In this document: positions 20,111 to 33,120 of the stretch, in pieces
Layout: each line of letters opens with the position of its first letter
How positions within the stretch are numbered: position 1 is the stretch's first letter
NCBI GenBank assembly: GCA_963775695.1
Contig: CAVZJU010000018.1
Span: 1 to 64,000 of the forward strand
Direction: 5' to 3'
Length of the DNA stretch: 64,000 nt
From: DATBLE01 sp963775695
Lineage (GTDB): Bacteria; Actinomycetota; Thermoleophilia; Gaiellales; Gaiellaceae
Translations under genes and position numbers: made by a program
Notes under the pieces: generated by a model
What the model was told of the DNA's origin: nothing
What the model saw: the letters and a program-made list of their open reading frames with translations, nothing else
Databases searched by the model: none

Positions 20111-20324
20111 GCACGGCCTGGCGGACGCGCTCGTCCGGCTCGACCAGGCGAGCGAGCTGGTCGAGTTTACGGCGAGTCCTGCCACCGAGCCGCTGTACAC
20201 CGTCAACCCATTCGCCGAGGAAGGGCTGGCGAGGTTGTTCGTGACGCATCCGCCCGTCGGCCAGCGCGTGCAGCGGCTGCGCGACCTCGATCCGGGTTGG
20301 CGCGAGAAGCTGCGAGCGGCCTAG
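20111..20324 (+). pseudogene. Truncated 3' copy of the M48 protease gene
   Basis: The last 70 codons (from HGLADALVRLDQASELVEF to EKLRAA*) are identical to the end of the M48 gene at 13755-14597 but lack the catalytic part and a start. It marks the duplication junction directly beside the 16S 5' end. Confidence 0.9.
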
Positions 20325-20815
20325 ACGAGCTCGAACAGGACGGCCTCTGTCGTGCCGTCGCGGAAGCGGGGCTCGTCCGGAGTCGTGCCGACCCGTCGAA
20401 AGCCGGCCTTCTCGGCGACACGCTGGGAGGCGATGTTGTCGGGATGGGTGGTGAGATGCAGCGGGCGCTCGGGCCACCATTCCAAGACGAGCCGGTCGGC
20501 CCGCGTTGCGATCCCGCGGTTCCGAGCTCCGGCTGCGATCCAGTAGCCGACCGAGCCGGCCGCGGCATGGAGCTCGACCGAACCGAGCAGCTCGCCGGTC
20601 TCGAGGTCGACGATGAGGAACGGATGCGACTCGCCGCTGTCCCACACACGGTCGCAGCGATCAATCCAGGCCTCGGCGTCTGCCCGTGCGTACGGCACGG
20701 GGATCGTCGGGATGAAGCGGGCTATCTCCTCGTCGTTGCAGGCTTCGACGAAGGGGTCGATGTCGCCGGCCCGCCGGAGAGGTCGTAGCACGATCCCTGC
20801 GCCACGAAGCTCCAC
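20321..20815 (-). CDS. GNAT-family N-acetyltransferase, copy 2
   Basis: Identical to the copy at 14594-15088 except one substitution near 20492 (ATRADRL instead of ATRAVRL, Val to Asp close to the acetyl-CoA loop). It has the same GTG start and the same TAGGAT -10 at a 7-nt gap. Transcription from it would run leftwards through the M48 fragment into the unit-1 16S gene, making it the only visible promoter upstream of that rRNA copy besides read-through of the unit-2 rrn terminator. Confidence 0.85.
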   Translation of the reverse strand: MELRGAGIVLRPLRRAGDIDPFVEACNDEEIARFIPTIPVPYARADAEAWIDRCDRVWDSGESHPFLIVDLETGELLGSVELHAAAGSVGYWIAAGARNRGIATRADRLVLEWWPERPLHLTTHPDNIASQRVAEKAGFRRVGTTPDEPRFRDGTTEAVLFELV

Positions 20816-20834
20816 GCGACAAATCCTAGAACGA

Positions 20835-20861
20835 CGAAAGGCCGCTCGCGGCGGCCTTTCG
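20835..20861 (-). terminator. rrn operon terminator, unit 2
   Basis: The same AAAGGCCGC/GCGGCCTTT hairpin as in unit 1. It should stop rRNA transcription from the unit-2 promoter before the second rRNA set. Confidence 0.8.
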
Positions 20862-20868
20862 GAAAGAA

Positions 20869-20984
20869 TCCGGCGGCGTCCTACTCTCCCGGGAGGTTGC
20901 CCTCCGAGTACCATCGGCGCTGGCGGGCTTAACTGCTCTGTTCGGAATGGGAAGAGGTGTATCCCCGCCGCTATGACCACCGGA
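20869..20984 (-). rRNA. 5S ribosomal RNA, unit 2
   Basis: Sequence identical to the unit-1 5S by eye, followed by the same terminator. Ends are approximate. Confidence 0.9.
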
Positions 20985-21044
20985 AATTGTGAAGTGCGCG
21001 GTTCACCCGCGACCTTCAAAGCTCCATAGCGACATTTCGGTGTC

Positions 21045-24049
<3,005 letters not shown>

Positions 24050-24271
24050 AGAACACCTAATTTGCCGCTATGGAGTTTTCAAGGTGCAGGTGAACCGCAC
24101 ATCGGCGGTTGCGACGTTTCTCGCAACCGCGACCAACACGGTCCTTCAAAACTCAGCAGCGTGACGTATGTCGAGGTCGACATTCTTCTAGGCGAGTCCT
24201 GACATCCGACGGCAAAACGGGCCATCGAGGAGCAGGGCGCCCCCGGAGTAATAGAGCTCCGGATTCCCTAG
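24050..24271 (-). other. 16S-23S internal transcribed spacer, unit 2
   Basis: No tRNA. About 3 nt shorter than the unit-1 spacer, with differences near 24217-24240. It keeps both processing-stem strands; here the 16S stem can pair with the leader at 25960-25985. Confidence 0.85.
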
Positions 24272-25821
<1,550 letters not shown>

Positions 25822-25954
25822 GTTGGTTTGCCGGACTAGCCGGCAAGCTTCGCTTCGAGCTTGTGCTCAAAGTGTCCCCACCCGAAGGTAGAGGACGGGT
25901 CTTGTGTCCTCCCGAGCAGGCAAAAGCCGGCGCGAGAGGTCTCGACGTAAACGC

Positions 25955-25985
25955 ACGCTGCTGAGTTTTCAAGGACCGAATGCTT
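25955..25985 (-). other. 5' strand of the 16S rRNA processing stem in the rrn leader
   Basis: The minus strand reads GGTCCTTGAAAACTCAGCAG followed by CGTG. It is complementary, with one mismatch, to the spacer downstream of 16S, so leader and spacer can form the long duplex usually cut by RNase III. The strand is absent before the unit-1 16S. Confidence 0.75.
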
Positions 25986-26001
25986 CCGGCCAGGAGGCGT
26001 G

Positions 26002-26033
26002 AAAAAGGCCTCCAACCGCACCGGAGGCCCAGA
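26002..26033 (-). terminator. Intrinsic terminator in the tyrS-16S gap
   Basis: The minus strand reads GGCCTCC-GGTGCGGTT-GGAGGCC-TTTTT, a textbook stem and T tract. It can end the tyrS transcript, but it also lies about 90-120 nt downstream of the apparent rrn promoter, so rrn transcription must pass through it (antitermination) or start elsewhere. Confidence 0.8.
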
Positions 26034-26125
26034 ACGTTGCGACTTCGACTTCCGTCTCGGTTGCTCGGTTTGGGAACTCCTGGCCGTCGGGACAGTTCCA
26101 CGCCACCCTTTCGGGCAGCCGCGGA

Positions 26126-26153
26126 ATGATAGCAACCCTCAGGAGGGTGTCAA
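26126..26153 (-). promoter_or_regulatory. Probable rrn promoter (TTGACA-16-TATCAT)
   Basis: The minus strand carries a perfect -35 TTGACA (26153-26148), a 16-bp spacer and -10 TATCAT (26131-26126), the strongest sigma-70-type promoter in the window. The -35 is formed by the last Leu-Thr codons of tyrS and the tyrS stop codon lies in the spacer. Confidence 0.7.
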
Positions 26154-27281
26154 GCGGACGAAGCGGCGCTTCCCGGCTTGAACAAGCGCATTTTCGAGCC
26201 GCGAGCGAGGCACGTCGAAGTCGCGGACGACCTCGCCGTCGATCTTGACCGCGCCGTCGCCGATCAACCGGCGCGCTTCGCTCGTCGACACCCCGAAGGT
26301 GGCGGCCAGGATGGCAGGCAGGTGCACCGGGTCGCCGTCGGGAAGCGGAAGCTCCGGGACGTCGTCTGGAGCCCGCCCCTCGCGCACCACTCGGGTGAAA
26401 TGCGCCTCCGCGGCCGGGGCGGCCTCCTTCCCGTGCGATCGCGCGACGATGAAGCGCGCGAGCGCCAGCTTGGCCGTCAGCGGATCGCCGGCCGGGACCG
26501 GCTGCTCCATCACCAGCCGGTACCACTCTCCTAGCTGGTCGTCCGGGATCCGCATCGTTCTCCCGAACTGCTCCTCCGCCGGCGCCGTCAGCGGGATGTT
26601 GTTGCCGACCGAAGAGGACATCTTCTCGCCGTCCCAGGAAAGCAGGAGCGGTGTCGTCAGGACGACCTGCGGCTCGAGCCCGTAGGCCTCCATCACGTCG
26701 CGGCCCGCGAGCAGGTTGTAGAGCTGATCGGTCCCGCCGAGCTCGACGTCCGCCTCGATCGCGACCGAGTCGTAGGCCTGCATCAGCGGATACAGGAGCT
26801 CCGACACTGAGATCGGCTCCCGCGCCGCGTAGCGCTTGGCGAAGTCGTCCCGTTCCAGGATCCTGGCGACCGTGATCGTACGCGCGAGCTGGACGACCTC
26901 CGCGTACGAGAGCCTGGACAGCCATTCGCCGTTGTACCGCACCTCGGTGCGGCCGGAATCGAGGACGATCATCGCCTGCTCCATGTACGTCTTCGCGTTC
27001 CGCTCGATCTCCTCGTCGGTCAGCACCGGCCGCTCGGCCGAACGGCCCGACGGATCGCCGATCCGCGTCGTGTAGTCGCCGATGATCAGCACGCCCAGGT
27101 GGCCCTCGTCCTGAAAGGCACGCATGCGCTGGAGGGGAATCGCGCGGCCGACGTGGATGTCCGGCGACGTGACGTCGATGCCGAGCTTCACTCGCAGCGG
27201 CCGGCCCAGCGCGAGCTTGCGCTCGAGCTCGCCCTTCGGGAGCACGTCGACGGCGTTCCTGGTCAGCTCGGGCAGACCCAC
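26139..27281 (-). CDS. tyrS: Tyrosyl-tRNA synthetase
   Basis: 380 residues, class I synthetase: the HIGH-like motif HVGR (VTSPDIHVGRAIPLQRM), the tyrosine pocket (YPLMQAYDSVAIEADVELGG TDQ), the KMSKS motif as DGEKMSSSVGN, and a C-terminal S4 RNA-binding domain (STSEARRLIGDGAVKIDGE). It belongs to the TyrRS subgroup with the KMSSS motif. The GTG is preceded by TAGACT and a 6-nt gap on the minus strand (leaderless). Its final codons contain the rrn -35 box. Confidence 0.96.
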   Translation of the reverse strand: MGLPELTRNAVDVLPKGELERKLALGRPLRVKLGIDVTSPDIHVGRAIPLQRMRAFQDEGHLGVLIIGDYTTRIGDPSGRSAERPVLTDEEIERNAKTYMEQAMIVLDSGRTEVRYNGEWLSRLSYAEVVQLARTITVARILERDDFAKRYAAREPISVSELLYPLMQAYDSVAIEADVELGGTDQLYNLLAGRDVMEAYGLEPQVVLTTPLLLSWDGEKMSSSVGNNIPLTAPAEEQFGRTMRIPDDQLGEWYRLVMEQPVPAGDPLTAKLALARFIVARSHGKEAAPAAEAHFTRVVREGRAPDDVPELPLPDGDPVHLPAILAATFGVSTSEARRLIGDGAVKIDGEVVRDFDVPRSRLENALVQAGKRRFVRLTPS

Positions 27282-27326
27282 GGGGCGAGTCTAGAGGCAG
27301 ACCCCGGCTAGAATCGGCGGGTTCTG

Positions 27327-29738
27327 TTGCGCAGAAAGAAGGCCCCCGAGGCGAACGGCAAGCGCCGTCGCCGTATCCGCAAGCTTCGCCTCTTCACCCT
27401 CCTGCTCCTGGTGGGCCTGTTCGGCTTCGTGTCGTTCGCGTACGGGCTGGTGATGGGGATCCGCAGCGAGCTGCCGCAGCTCGATCCGGCGCGCTCGAGC
27501 CACCGCCTCGAGCAGAACGGCTACATCTACGACTCGAGCGGGAAGCGCGTCCTCGCGGTCCTCCGCGGCTCGGAGGCGCGTGTCCTGATCGAGTCGGACG
27601 ACATCGCGCCCGTGATGAAGCAGGCGATCGTCGCGATCGAGGACCGGCGGTTCTTCGAGCACCGCGGCGTCGACATCCACGGGATCCTCCGTGCGGTCTG
27701 GCAGGACGTCCGCAACAACAAGGTCGTCCAGGGCGGCTCGACGATAACGCAGCAGTTCGTCAAGAACACCTACGTCAAGAGCAACCGCACGATCAGCCGG
27801 AAGCTGAAGGAGGCCGCGCTCGCCTGGCAGCTCGAGCAGGTCTGGCCGAAAGACAAGATCCTGACGGCCTACCTGAACACGATCTACTTCGGGAACGGCG
27901 CCTACGGGATCGAGCAGGCCTCGCGCGTGTATTTCGGTCACGGCGCGTCCTCGATGACGCTCGCCGAGGCGGCGCTCCTTGCCGGCATCCCGTCGGACCC
28001 GAGCCTCTACAACCCGGTCACCAACCCGAAGACGACGCACCGCCGGCGGCGCGAGGTGCTCCAGGCGATGCTGGATCAGCACGACATCACCTACAACGAG
28101 TTCCGCATCGCGAACCGCACGCCGCTCCCGAAAGCCGATGACGTCCGCCTCCCCGGAACCCGGGGGCCGGCGCAGTACTTCGTCGACTACGTGAAGCAGC
28201 AGCTGGTCGACCGCTACGGGTCCGGGAAGGTCTTCGGCGGCGGGTTGAGGGTGGTGACCACGATCGACCTCGGCCTCCAGGAGCAGGCGCGGAAGGCGAT
28301 CTCCAAGGTGTTGAACACGCCCGACGGTCCGGCCGCCGCGCTGGTCGCGATCGATCCCCGCGACGGCCGCGTCCTCGCGATGGTCGGCGGCAGCAACTAC
28401 CGGAAGAGCCAGTTCAACCTGGCGGTACAGGGCGAACGGCAGCCCGGGTCGTCGTTCAAGCCCTTCGCGCTCGCGACTGCGCTCCAGCAGGGGATCTCGC
28501 CGTCGACCGTGTTCGACTCCAAGCCGGTGTCGATTCCGCTCGGCGACCGCACCTACTACGTCCACAACTACGAAGGCTCGAACCTCGGGGCGATCGACCT
28601 GACCACGGCGACGGTCGAGTCCGACAACACGGTGTACGCGCAGCTGACGCAGATCGTCGACCCGAAGAACGTGGTCGCCACCGCCCACCGGCTGGGCATC
28701 ACGAGCCCATTGCAGGGGTACTTCTCGATCGCGCTCGGCGGCGAGGCGGTCAACCCGCTGGAGATGGCGCGCGCCTACGCGGCCTTCGCGAACGGCGGAC
28801 AGCGAATCGACGGGTCGATCGTCGGAAATCGTCCCCGGGTGATCGTCTCCGTGAGCGGCAAGAAGAACGCGCCAAAGGCACGCCAGGTGATCACGGAGAC
28901 GAACGCGGAGATCGTCAACTCGATCCTCCAGCAGGTCGTGCAGTCGGGCACCGGCGTGCGGGCGCAGCTGCCGGACGGCCGCCCGGCCGCCGGCAAGACC
29001 GGCACGACCGAGAACTACGGCGACGCCTGGTTCGTCGGGTACACGCCGCAACTCGTCGTCGCGGTGTGGGTCGGCTACCCGAACCGGCTCGTGCCGATGC
29101 TGACCCAGTTCCACGGCGACGCGGTCGCGGGCGGAACCTTCCCGGCCGAGATCTGGAAGGCGTTCATGGAGGAGGCGCTGCCGTACCTGAAGGACGCTCC
29201 GGAGAGTTTTCCGTCCGCCACCGTCCCCGGCGCGACGTACCGCCGGCTCGTTCTGCGCGACGGCACCTTCCAGCTCGACAACGGCCTCTGCCGGAACACG
29301 ATCCAGGTCGCGTACTTCGACGGACGCCTGCCGGCCAAGAAGGCCAACTGCAAGCCGAACGAGGTCGAGGTGCCGAACGTCGTCGGCGAGACCTACGACG
29401 CCGCCCGGGCCCGGCTGGCGGCGCAGCCCCTGACGCCGATCGTGGTGTACAAGCCGGCGGACGCCGGCCAGGCGCTCCACGTCGTCGTCAAGCAGTTCCC
29501 GCCGAAGGGGCGCCTGTCGTCCTTCGACAAGGTGACGATCGTGTTCGCGAAGCCCATTCACGGCGTGATCCCCAGCGTGGTCGGGCTGCCGGTCGGCAAG
29601 GCGACGGCCCGGCTCGAGCGACTGAAGCTCCGGCCCGTCGTGCGCGGTCTCGCCGGGCGTGTGGTCCGCCAGCAACCCCGGGCCGGATTGGCGGCAGGCG
29701 CCGGCCTGCCGGTCACGCTCTGGGCACACCCCGGCTGA
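27327..29738 (+). CDS. Class A penicillin-binding protein (bifunctional) with PASTA domains
   Basis: 803 residues. A cytoplasmic basic tail and one TM helix (LFTLLLLVGLFGFVSFAYGL); a GT51 glycosyltransferase (AIEDRRFFEHRGVDIHGILR, VQGGSTITQQFVKNTY); a transpeptidase with SxxK in GSSFKPFA, SxN in ESDNTVYA and KTG in AGKTGTTENYGDAWF; then two PASTA repeats (VEVPNVVGETYDAARARL; GVIPSVVGLPVGKATARL). It polymerises and cross-links peptidoglycan at the membrane. The TTG start follows TAGAAT by 12 nt. Divergent from tyrS. Confidence 0.95.
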   Translation: MRRKKAPEANGKRRRRIRKLRLFTLLLLVGLFGFVSFAYGLVMGIRSELPQLDPARSSHRLEQNGYIYDSSGKRVLAVLRGSEARVLIESDDIAPVMKQAIVAIEDRRFFEHRGVDIHGILRAVWQDVRNNKVVQGGSTITQQFVKNTYVKSNRTISRKLKEAALAWQLEQVWPKDKILTAYLNTIYFGNGAYGIEQASRVYFGHGASSMTLAEAALLAGIPSDPSLYNPVTNPKTTHRRRREVLQAMLDQHDITYNEFRIANRTPLPKADDVRLPGTRGPAQYFVDYVKQQLVDRYGSGKVFGGGLRVVTTIDLGLQEQARKAISKVLNTPDGPAAALVAIDPRDGRVLAMVGGSNYRKSQFNLAVQGERQPGSSFKPFALATALQQGISPSTVFDSKPVSIPLGDRTYYVHNYEGSNLGAIDLTTATVESDNTVYAQLTQIVDPKNVVATAHRLGITSPLQGYFSIALGGEAVNPLEMARAYAAFANGGQRIDGSIVGNRPRVIVSVSGKKNAPKARQVITETNAEIVNSILQQVVQSGTGVRAQLPDGRPAAGKTGTTENYGDAWFVGYTPQLVVAVWVGYPNRLVPMLTQFHGDAVAGGTFPAEIWKAFMEEALPYLKDAPESFPSATVPGATYRRLVLRDGTFQLDNGLCRNTIQVAYFDGRLPAKKANCKPNEVEVPNVVGETYDAARARLAAQPLTPIVVYKPADAGQALHVVVKQFPPKGRLSSFDKVTIVFAKPIHGVIPSVVGLPVGKATARLERLKLRPVVRGLAGRVVRQQPRAGLAAGAGLPVTLWAHPG

Positions 29739-30285
29739 GGTAGCGCGAGCCCTTCAGCACGTAGCGCCAGGGCTGGTCGGCGGCGCGGGTGATGCCGATC
29801 CTCGGCGCGGCGACGATCTCCGGCTCGGCCGTGCGTGGAAGGAGCATGAACGGCGGGCGGTCGAGCGCCAGCCCGTCGTGCTCGCCCGTCACGCCCAGCG
29901 CCTCGCAGAGCCGGCCCGGGCCGGCCGCGAGCAGCCGGACGTCGTCGAGACGGCGCCGGTCGCGCATCCGGTCGAGACCATCGGTCGGCTCCAGCGCCCG
30001 CAGCAGGACTGCCGCCGCCGTACCCTCCTCCTCGCAGACGAGGTTGAGGCACCAGTGGATCCCGTAGGAGCGGTAGACGTACGCGTGGCCCGGCGGCCCG
30101 AACATGGCGGCGTTTCGCGTGGTCCGGCCGCGGAAGGCGTGGCTGGCCGGATCGGTCGGGTCGTAGGCCTCGACCTCGACGACGCGACCGCCGGCTCCGT
30201 CGACGAGCAGCGTGACGCCGATCAGGTCGGGCGCGACCTCGTGGACGCTACGCGCGAAGAAGGCCGTGGAAAGCGCGTCAGGCAT
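29713..30285 (-). CDS. 3-methyladenine DNA glycosylase (AAG/Mpg family)
   Basis: 190 residues: FFARSVHEVAPDLIGVTLLV, VVEVEAYDPTDPASHAFRGR TTRNAAMFGPPGHAYVYRSYG IHWCLNLV, AVLLRALEP, AGPGRLCEALGV and PRIGITRAADQPWRY. This is the Mpg/AAG fold that excises alkylated purines in base-excision repair; the E in VEVEAY is the catalytic acid. The ATG lies inside the last codons of the MFS gene (8-nt overlap). It ends convergently with the PBP, overlapping it by 26 nt. Confidence 0.93.
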   Translation of the reverse strand: MPDALSTAFFARSVHEVAPDLIGVTLLVDGAGGRVVEVEAYDPTDPASHAFRGRTTRNAAMFGPPGHAYVYRSYGIHWCLNLVCEEEGTAAAVLLRALEPTDGLDRMRDRRRLDDVRLLAAGPGRLCEALGVTGEHDGLALDRPPFMLLPRTAEPEIVAAPRIGITRAADQPWRYVLKGSRYLSRGVPRA

Positions 30286-31600
30286 CCGTTTCGGGGATCT
30301 GGGATTTCGCGTCGTAGTGGAAGAGGCTCGGGATCGCGGCGAGGATCGCGACTGCGCCGACTGCGCACAGAATCCCACCGGAGACGATCGAGAAGCGGAG
30401 GGTTGTGAGCGACGCGACGAGGCCGGCCTCGACGTTCCCGATCGCAGGCGTGCTCGCCACCTGGGCCAGCTCGAAGCCCTGCATCCGTCCTCGCATCCGG
30501 TCGGGCGTGCCGGCGAAGAGGATGGTCGAGCGGAGAATGGCGCTGTACTCGTCGGCGAGGCCGGCGAGCGCGAGCATCGCCAGCCCGAGCCAGAGTGCGG
30601 TGGCGAGGCCGAAACCGACGAGCGCCAGCCCCCAGAGAACGATCGCAACGGCCACCGCGACACCCTGGCGGCGCACATGGGCGATCCAGCCCGAGCCGAG
30701 CGCCGCGACCAGCGCGCCCACCGCGGGCGCGGAGTACAGCAGGCCCACCACCCCGGCGCCCGCGTCGAAGTGCGCGGCCGCGACCGCCGGGAAGAGCGCC
30801 TGCGGCATCCCGAAGACCATCGCGTTGGTGTCGAGGACGAAGGTGCCGAGGATGACCTTCTGCCGGACCAGGAACCGCCAGCCCTGGCGCAGGGATTCGA
30901 GTGTCTGCTCCTCCACGGCACCCTGTGGCGGCGCCGGCGCGATCAGGAACACGGCGGCGAGCGACGCCACGAAGCTCGCCGTGTCGATCGCGTACGTCGT
31001 GCCGACGCCCGCGGCCGCGATCAACAGACCGCCCAGGGCGGGCCCGACGATCGCGCCGGTGTTCGAGTAGATCGACTGGAGCGCCTGTGAGGCGGCCAGC
31101 TGCTCCTGGGGGACGAGCCCCGGCATCAGCGCGCGCAGTGCAGGCGCTCCGATCGCCCACAGCGACGTGGCCGTGGCGGCCAGCACGTACAGCGCCCACA
31201 CCTGCGGATCGCCGGAGAACGCGTTCACCGCCAGGAGCCCCGAGACCGCCAGCAGGCCGATCTCGGTGCGGAGGACCAGCTTGCGGCGGTCGAGGCGGTC
31301 GGCGATCGTGCCGCCGATCGCGGAGAAGAGCAGCAGTGGCACGGCGTCGCAGATCGAGAGCAGCCCGACCTGCAGCGTCGACCCGGTCAACGAGTAGAGC
31401 TGGTACGGGACGGCGACGAACGTGACCATGTTCCCGAGGTACGAGACCGCCTGGCCGCACCAGAGCAGGCGGAAGTCGCGCGACTCGCGCAGAGGTCGCG
31501 TGTCGATGGCGAGCGTGCGCAGCCGGGCGAACCGGCCGGGCCGGTCGGTGGTGGGCAGCGCCTCCTCGAGCGCCGGAGGTAGTTCTTCGAAATCGCTCAG
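30278..31600 (-). CDS. Major facilitator superfamily transporter (EntS/MFS_3-like)
   Basis: About 12 hydrophobic segments with the loop 2-3 signature GGTIADRLDRRKLVL and an AIVGPALGGLLI segment; similar to the EntS-type exporter group. In-frame protein clearly extends upstream of the only ATG (31429): TDRPGRFARLRTLAIDTRPL RESRDFRLLWCGQAVSYLGN precedes it, and includes the first TM helix. No ATG/GTG/TTG is found before a stop; CTG at 31600 is the best remaining candidate, or a frameshift hides the start. Substrate unknown. Confidence 0.8.
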   Translation of the reverse strand: MSDFEELPPALEEALPTTDRPGRFARLRTLAIDTRPLRESRDFRLLWCGQAVSYLGNMVTFVAVPYQLYSLTGSTLQVGLLSICDAVPLLLFSAIGGTIADRLDRRKLVLRTEIGLLAVSGLLAVNAFSGDPQVWALYVLAATATSLWAIGAPALRALMPGLVPQEQLAASQALQSIYSNTGAIVGPALGGLLIAAAGVGTTYAIDTASFVASLAAVFLIAPAPPQGAVEEQTLESLRQGWRFLVRQKVILGTFVLDTNAMVFGMPQALFPAVAAAHFDAGAGVVGLLYSAPAVGALVAALGSGWIAHVRRQGVAVAVAIVLWGLALVGFGLATALWLGLAMLALAGLADEYSAILRSTILFAGTPDRMRGRMQGFELAQVASTPAIGNVEAGLVASLTTLRFSIVSGGILCAVGAVAILAAIPSLFHYDAKSQIPETDA

Positions 31601-31613
31601 CGGCGTCGGGAGG

Positions 31614-31973
31614 CTAAAAGAGCTTCTCGTCGCCGGCGGAGTGCGACGTCTTCTCGAGCAGCCTGCGGGCGCGCCGGCCCAGGTCGTTGAGGTCGACCTT
31701 GCCCTGGTCCGCCGCCTCTGCCAGCCGCTCGGCCAGCCCGAGCGCCTCGTCGACGATCGCCGAGCCGGCGCCGTGATCCTGGCCCATCTCGTGGAGGATC
31801 GTCCGCTCGGTGCGCGAGGCGACGATCGGTTCGCTCACGCCTTCGACCCAGACGCGCGTTCGGCGGCCGCTGCCTCGATCGGCCGCGTCGAGCGGCTCCA
31901 GCGCGTAGATCTTGTCGGCGCGCGCGTACTTCCCGAAGCCGAGAAAGACCATCCTGGTCGAGCCGTCCGCCAC
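31614..31973 (-). CDS. Conserved protein, possibly RemA-like (DUF370-like)
   Basis: About 119 residues: MVFLGFGKYARADKIYALEP, then GRRTRVWVEGVSEPIVASR TERTIL, then a helical tail (AGSAIVDEALGLAERLAEAA). The spacing 'GFG....D-K/R-I-x-A....GRRTR-V....I-x-x-S' resembles the short DNA-binding RemA family, with an added helical tail. This is a pattern match by eye only. The start is GTG at 31973, 6 nt after CATAAT on the minus strand; a TTG 15 nt upstream is the alternative. Divergent from the DegT gene. Confidence 0.45.
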   Translation of the reverse strand: MADGSTRMVFLGFGKYARADKIYALEPLDAADRGSGRRTRVWVEGVSEPIVASRTERTILHEMGQDHGAGSAIVDEALGLAERLAEAADQGKVDLNDLGRRARRLLEKTSHSAGDEKLF

Positions 31974-32007
31974 CAGGTGATTATGCAACCGTCTGTAGGC
32001 TCGCGCG

Positions 32008-33120
32008 ATGCCGCGGCTCTACCTGTCGCCCCCGCATCTGTCCGGCCGCGAGCTCGAGTACCTGGAGGACGCAGTCGACTCGAACTGGGTCGCGCCGCTC
32101 GGGCCGCAGGTGGACGCGTTCGAGCAGGAGCTGGCAGGGCTGGTCGGCGTGCCGAACGCGCTCGCGCTCTGCAGCGGCACCGCGGCGCTGCATCTCGCGC
32201 TGATCGTGCTCGGCATCGGCCACGGCGACGAGGTCGCCTGCTCGTCCTTCACCTTCTCGGCCAGTGCGAATCCCGTCGTCTACGCGGGCGCGTCGCCGGT
32301 GTTCGTGGACGCGGACGCCGCCACCTGGACGATGGATCCCGCGCTGCTCGAGCAGGCCCTCGCCGAGCGGCCGTCGATCCGCGCCGTGGTCGCGGTCGAC
32401 CTGTACGGCCAGTGCTGCGACTACGACCGTATCCGGGAGCTCTGCGCAGCACGAGGCGTGCCCCTGATCCAGGACGCGGCCGAGTCGCTCGGCGCGACCT
32501 ATCGCGACGAGCCCGCCGGCGGCCAGGGCGATCTGGCCGCGTTCTCGTTCAACGGGAACAAGGTGATCACCACGAGCGGCGGCGGCATGCTGGTCTCGCG
32601 CGACGCCGACAGGATCGAGCACGCGCGGAAGCTCTCCACGCAGGCGAGGGACATTGCGCCGCACTACGAGCACACCGAGATCGGCTTCAACTACCGGCTC
32701 AGCAACCTGCTGGCCGCGGTCGGACGTGCCCAGCTGACGGTGCTGCCGGAGCGCGTCGCCGCCCGGCGACAGGTCAACGGGCGCTACCGCGAGCTGCTCG
32801 CCGACGCGCCCGGGGTCTCGTTCATACCCGAGGCGCCCTACGGCCAGGGCAACTGCTGGCTCACCTGCATCGTGGTCGACCCGGCCGAGGCGGGCACCGA
32901 CCGCGAGCGGATCCGACTCGCTCTGGAGGCGGAAGACGTCGAGTCGCGGCCGCTCTGGAAGGCGATGCACCTCCAGCCGGTCTTCGCGGACACGCCGGTC
33001 TACGGCGGCGAGGTGTCGGCCCGGCTGTTCGAGCGCGGCCTCTGCCTGCCCAGCGGCTCGGCGCTGACGGACGACGACCAGCGCCGCGTGGTCGAGATCC
33101 TGCTGGCTACGCGGGCTTAG
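32008..33120 (+). CDS. DegT/DnrJ/EryC1/StrS-type PLP aminotransferase
   Basis: 370 residues: SNWVAPLGPQVDAFEQELAG, ALCSGTAALHLALIVLGIG, CSSFTFSASANPVVYAGASP VFVD, IQDAAESLGATYRDEP, SFNGNKVITTSGGGML (PLP-binding Lys) and HTEIGFNYRLSNLLAAVGRAQL. These enzymes aminate keto-sugars for surface polysaccharides or glycosylated metabolites (PglE/LegC-like). No sugar-nucleotide genes lie beside it, so the substrate is unknown. The ATG is preceded by TAGGCT with a 6-nt gap (leaderless). A contradictory opposite-strand frame is a shadow. Confidence 0.93.
   Translation: MPRLYLSPPHLSGRELEYLEDAVDSNWVAPLGPQVDAFEQELAGLVGVPNALALCSGTAALHLALIVLGIGHGDEVACSSFTFSASANPVVYAGASPVFVDADAATWTMDPALLEQALAERPSIRAVVAVDLYGQCCDYDRIRELCAARGVPLIQDAAESLGATYRDEPAGGQGDLAAFSFNGNKVITTSGGGMLVSRDADRIEHARKLSTQARDIAPHYEHTEIGFNYRLSNLLAAVGRAQLTVLPERVAARRQVNGRYRELLADAPGVSFIPEAPYGQGNCWLTCIVVDPAEAGTDRERIRLALEAEDVESRPLWKAMHLQPVFADTPVYGGEVSARLFERGLCLPSGSALTDDDQRRVVEILLATRA

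Noticed and set aside
26020..26110. Possible T-box riboswitch in the rrn leader (AGGGTGG plus downstream terminator)
   Set aside because: No specifier hairpin or complete T-box sequence was found, and the downstream genes are rRNAs; kept only as a remark.
27291..29729. Long minus-strand frame opposite the penicillin-binding protein
   Set aside because: Mirrors the PBP codons and shows no domain; PBP motifs on the plus strand are complete.
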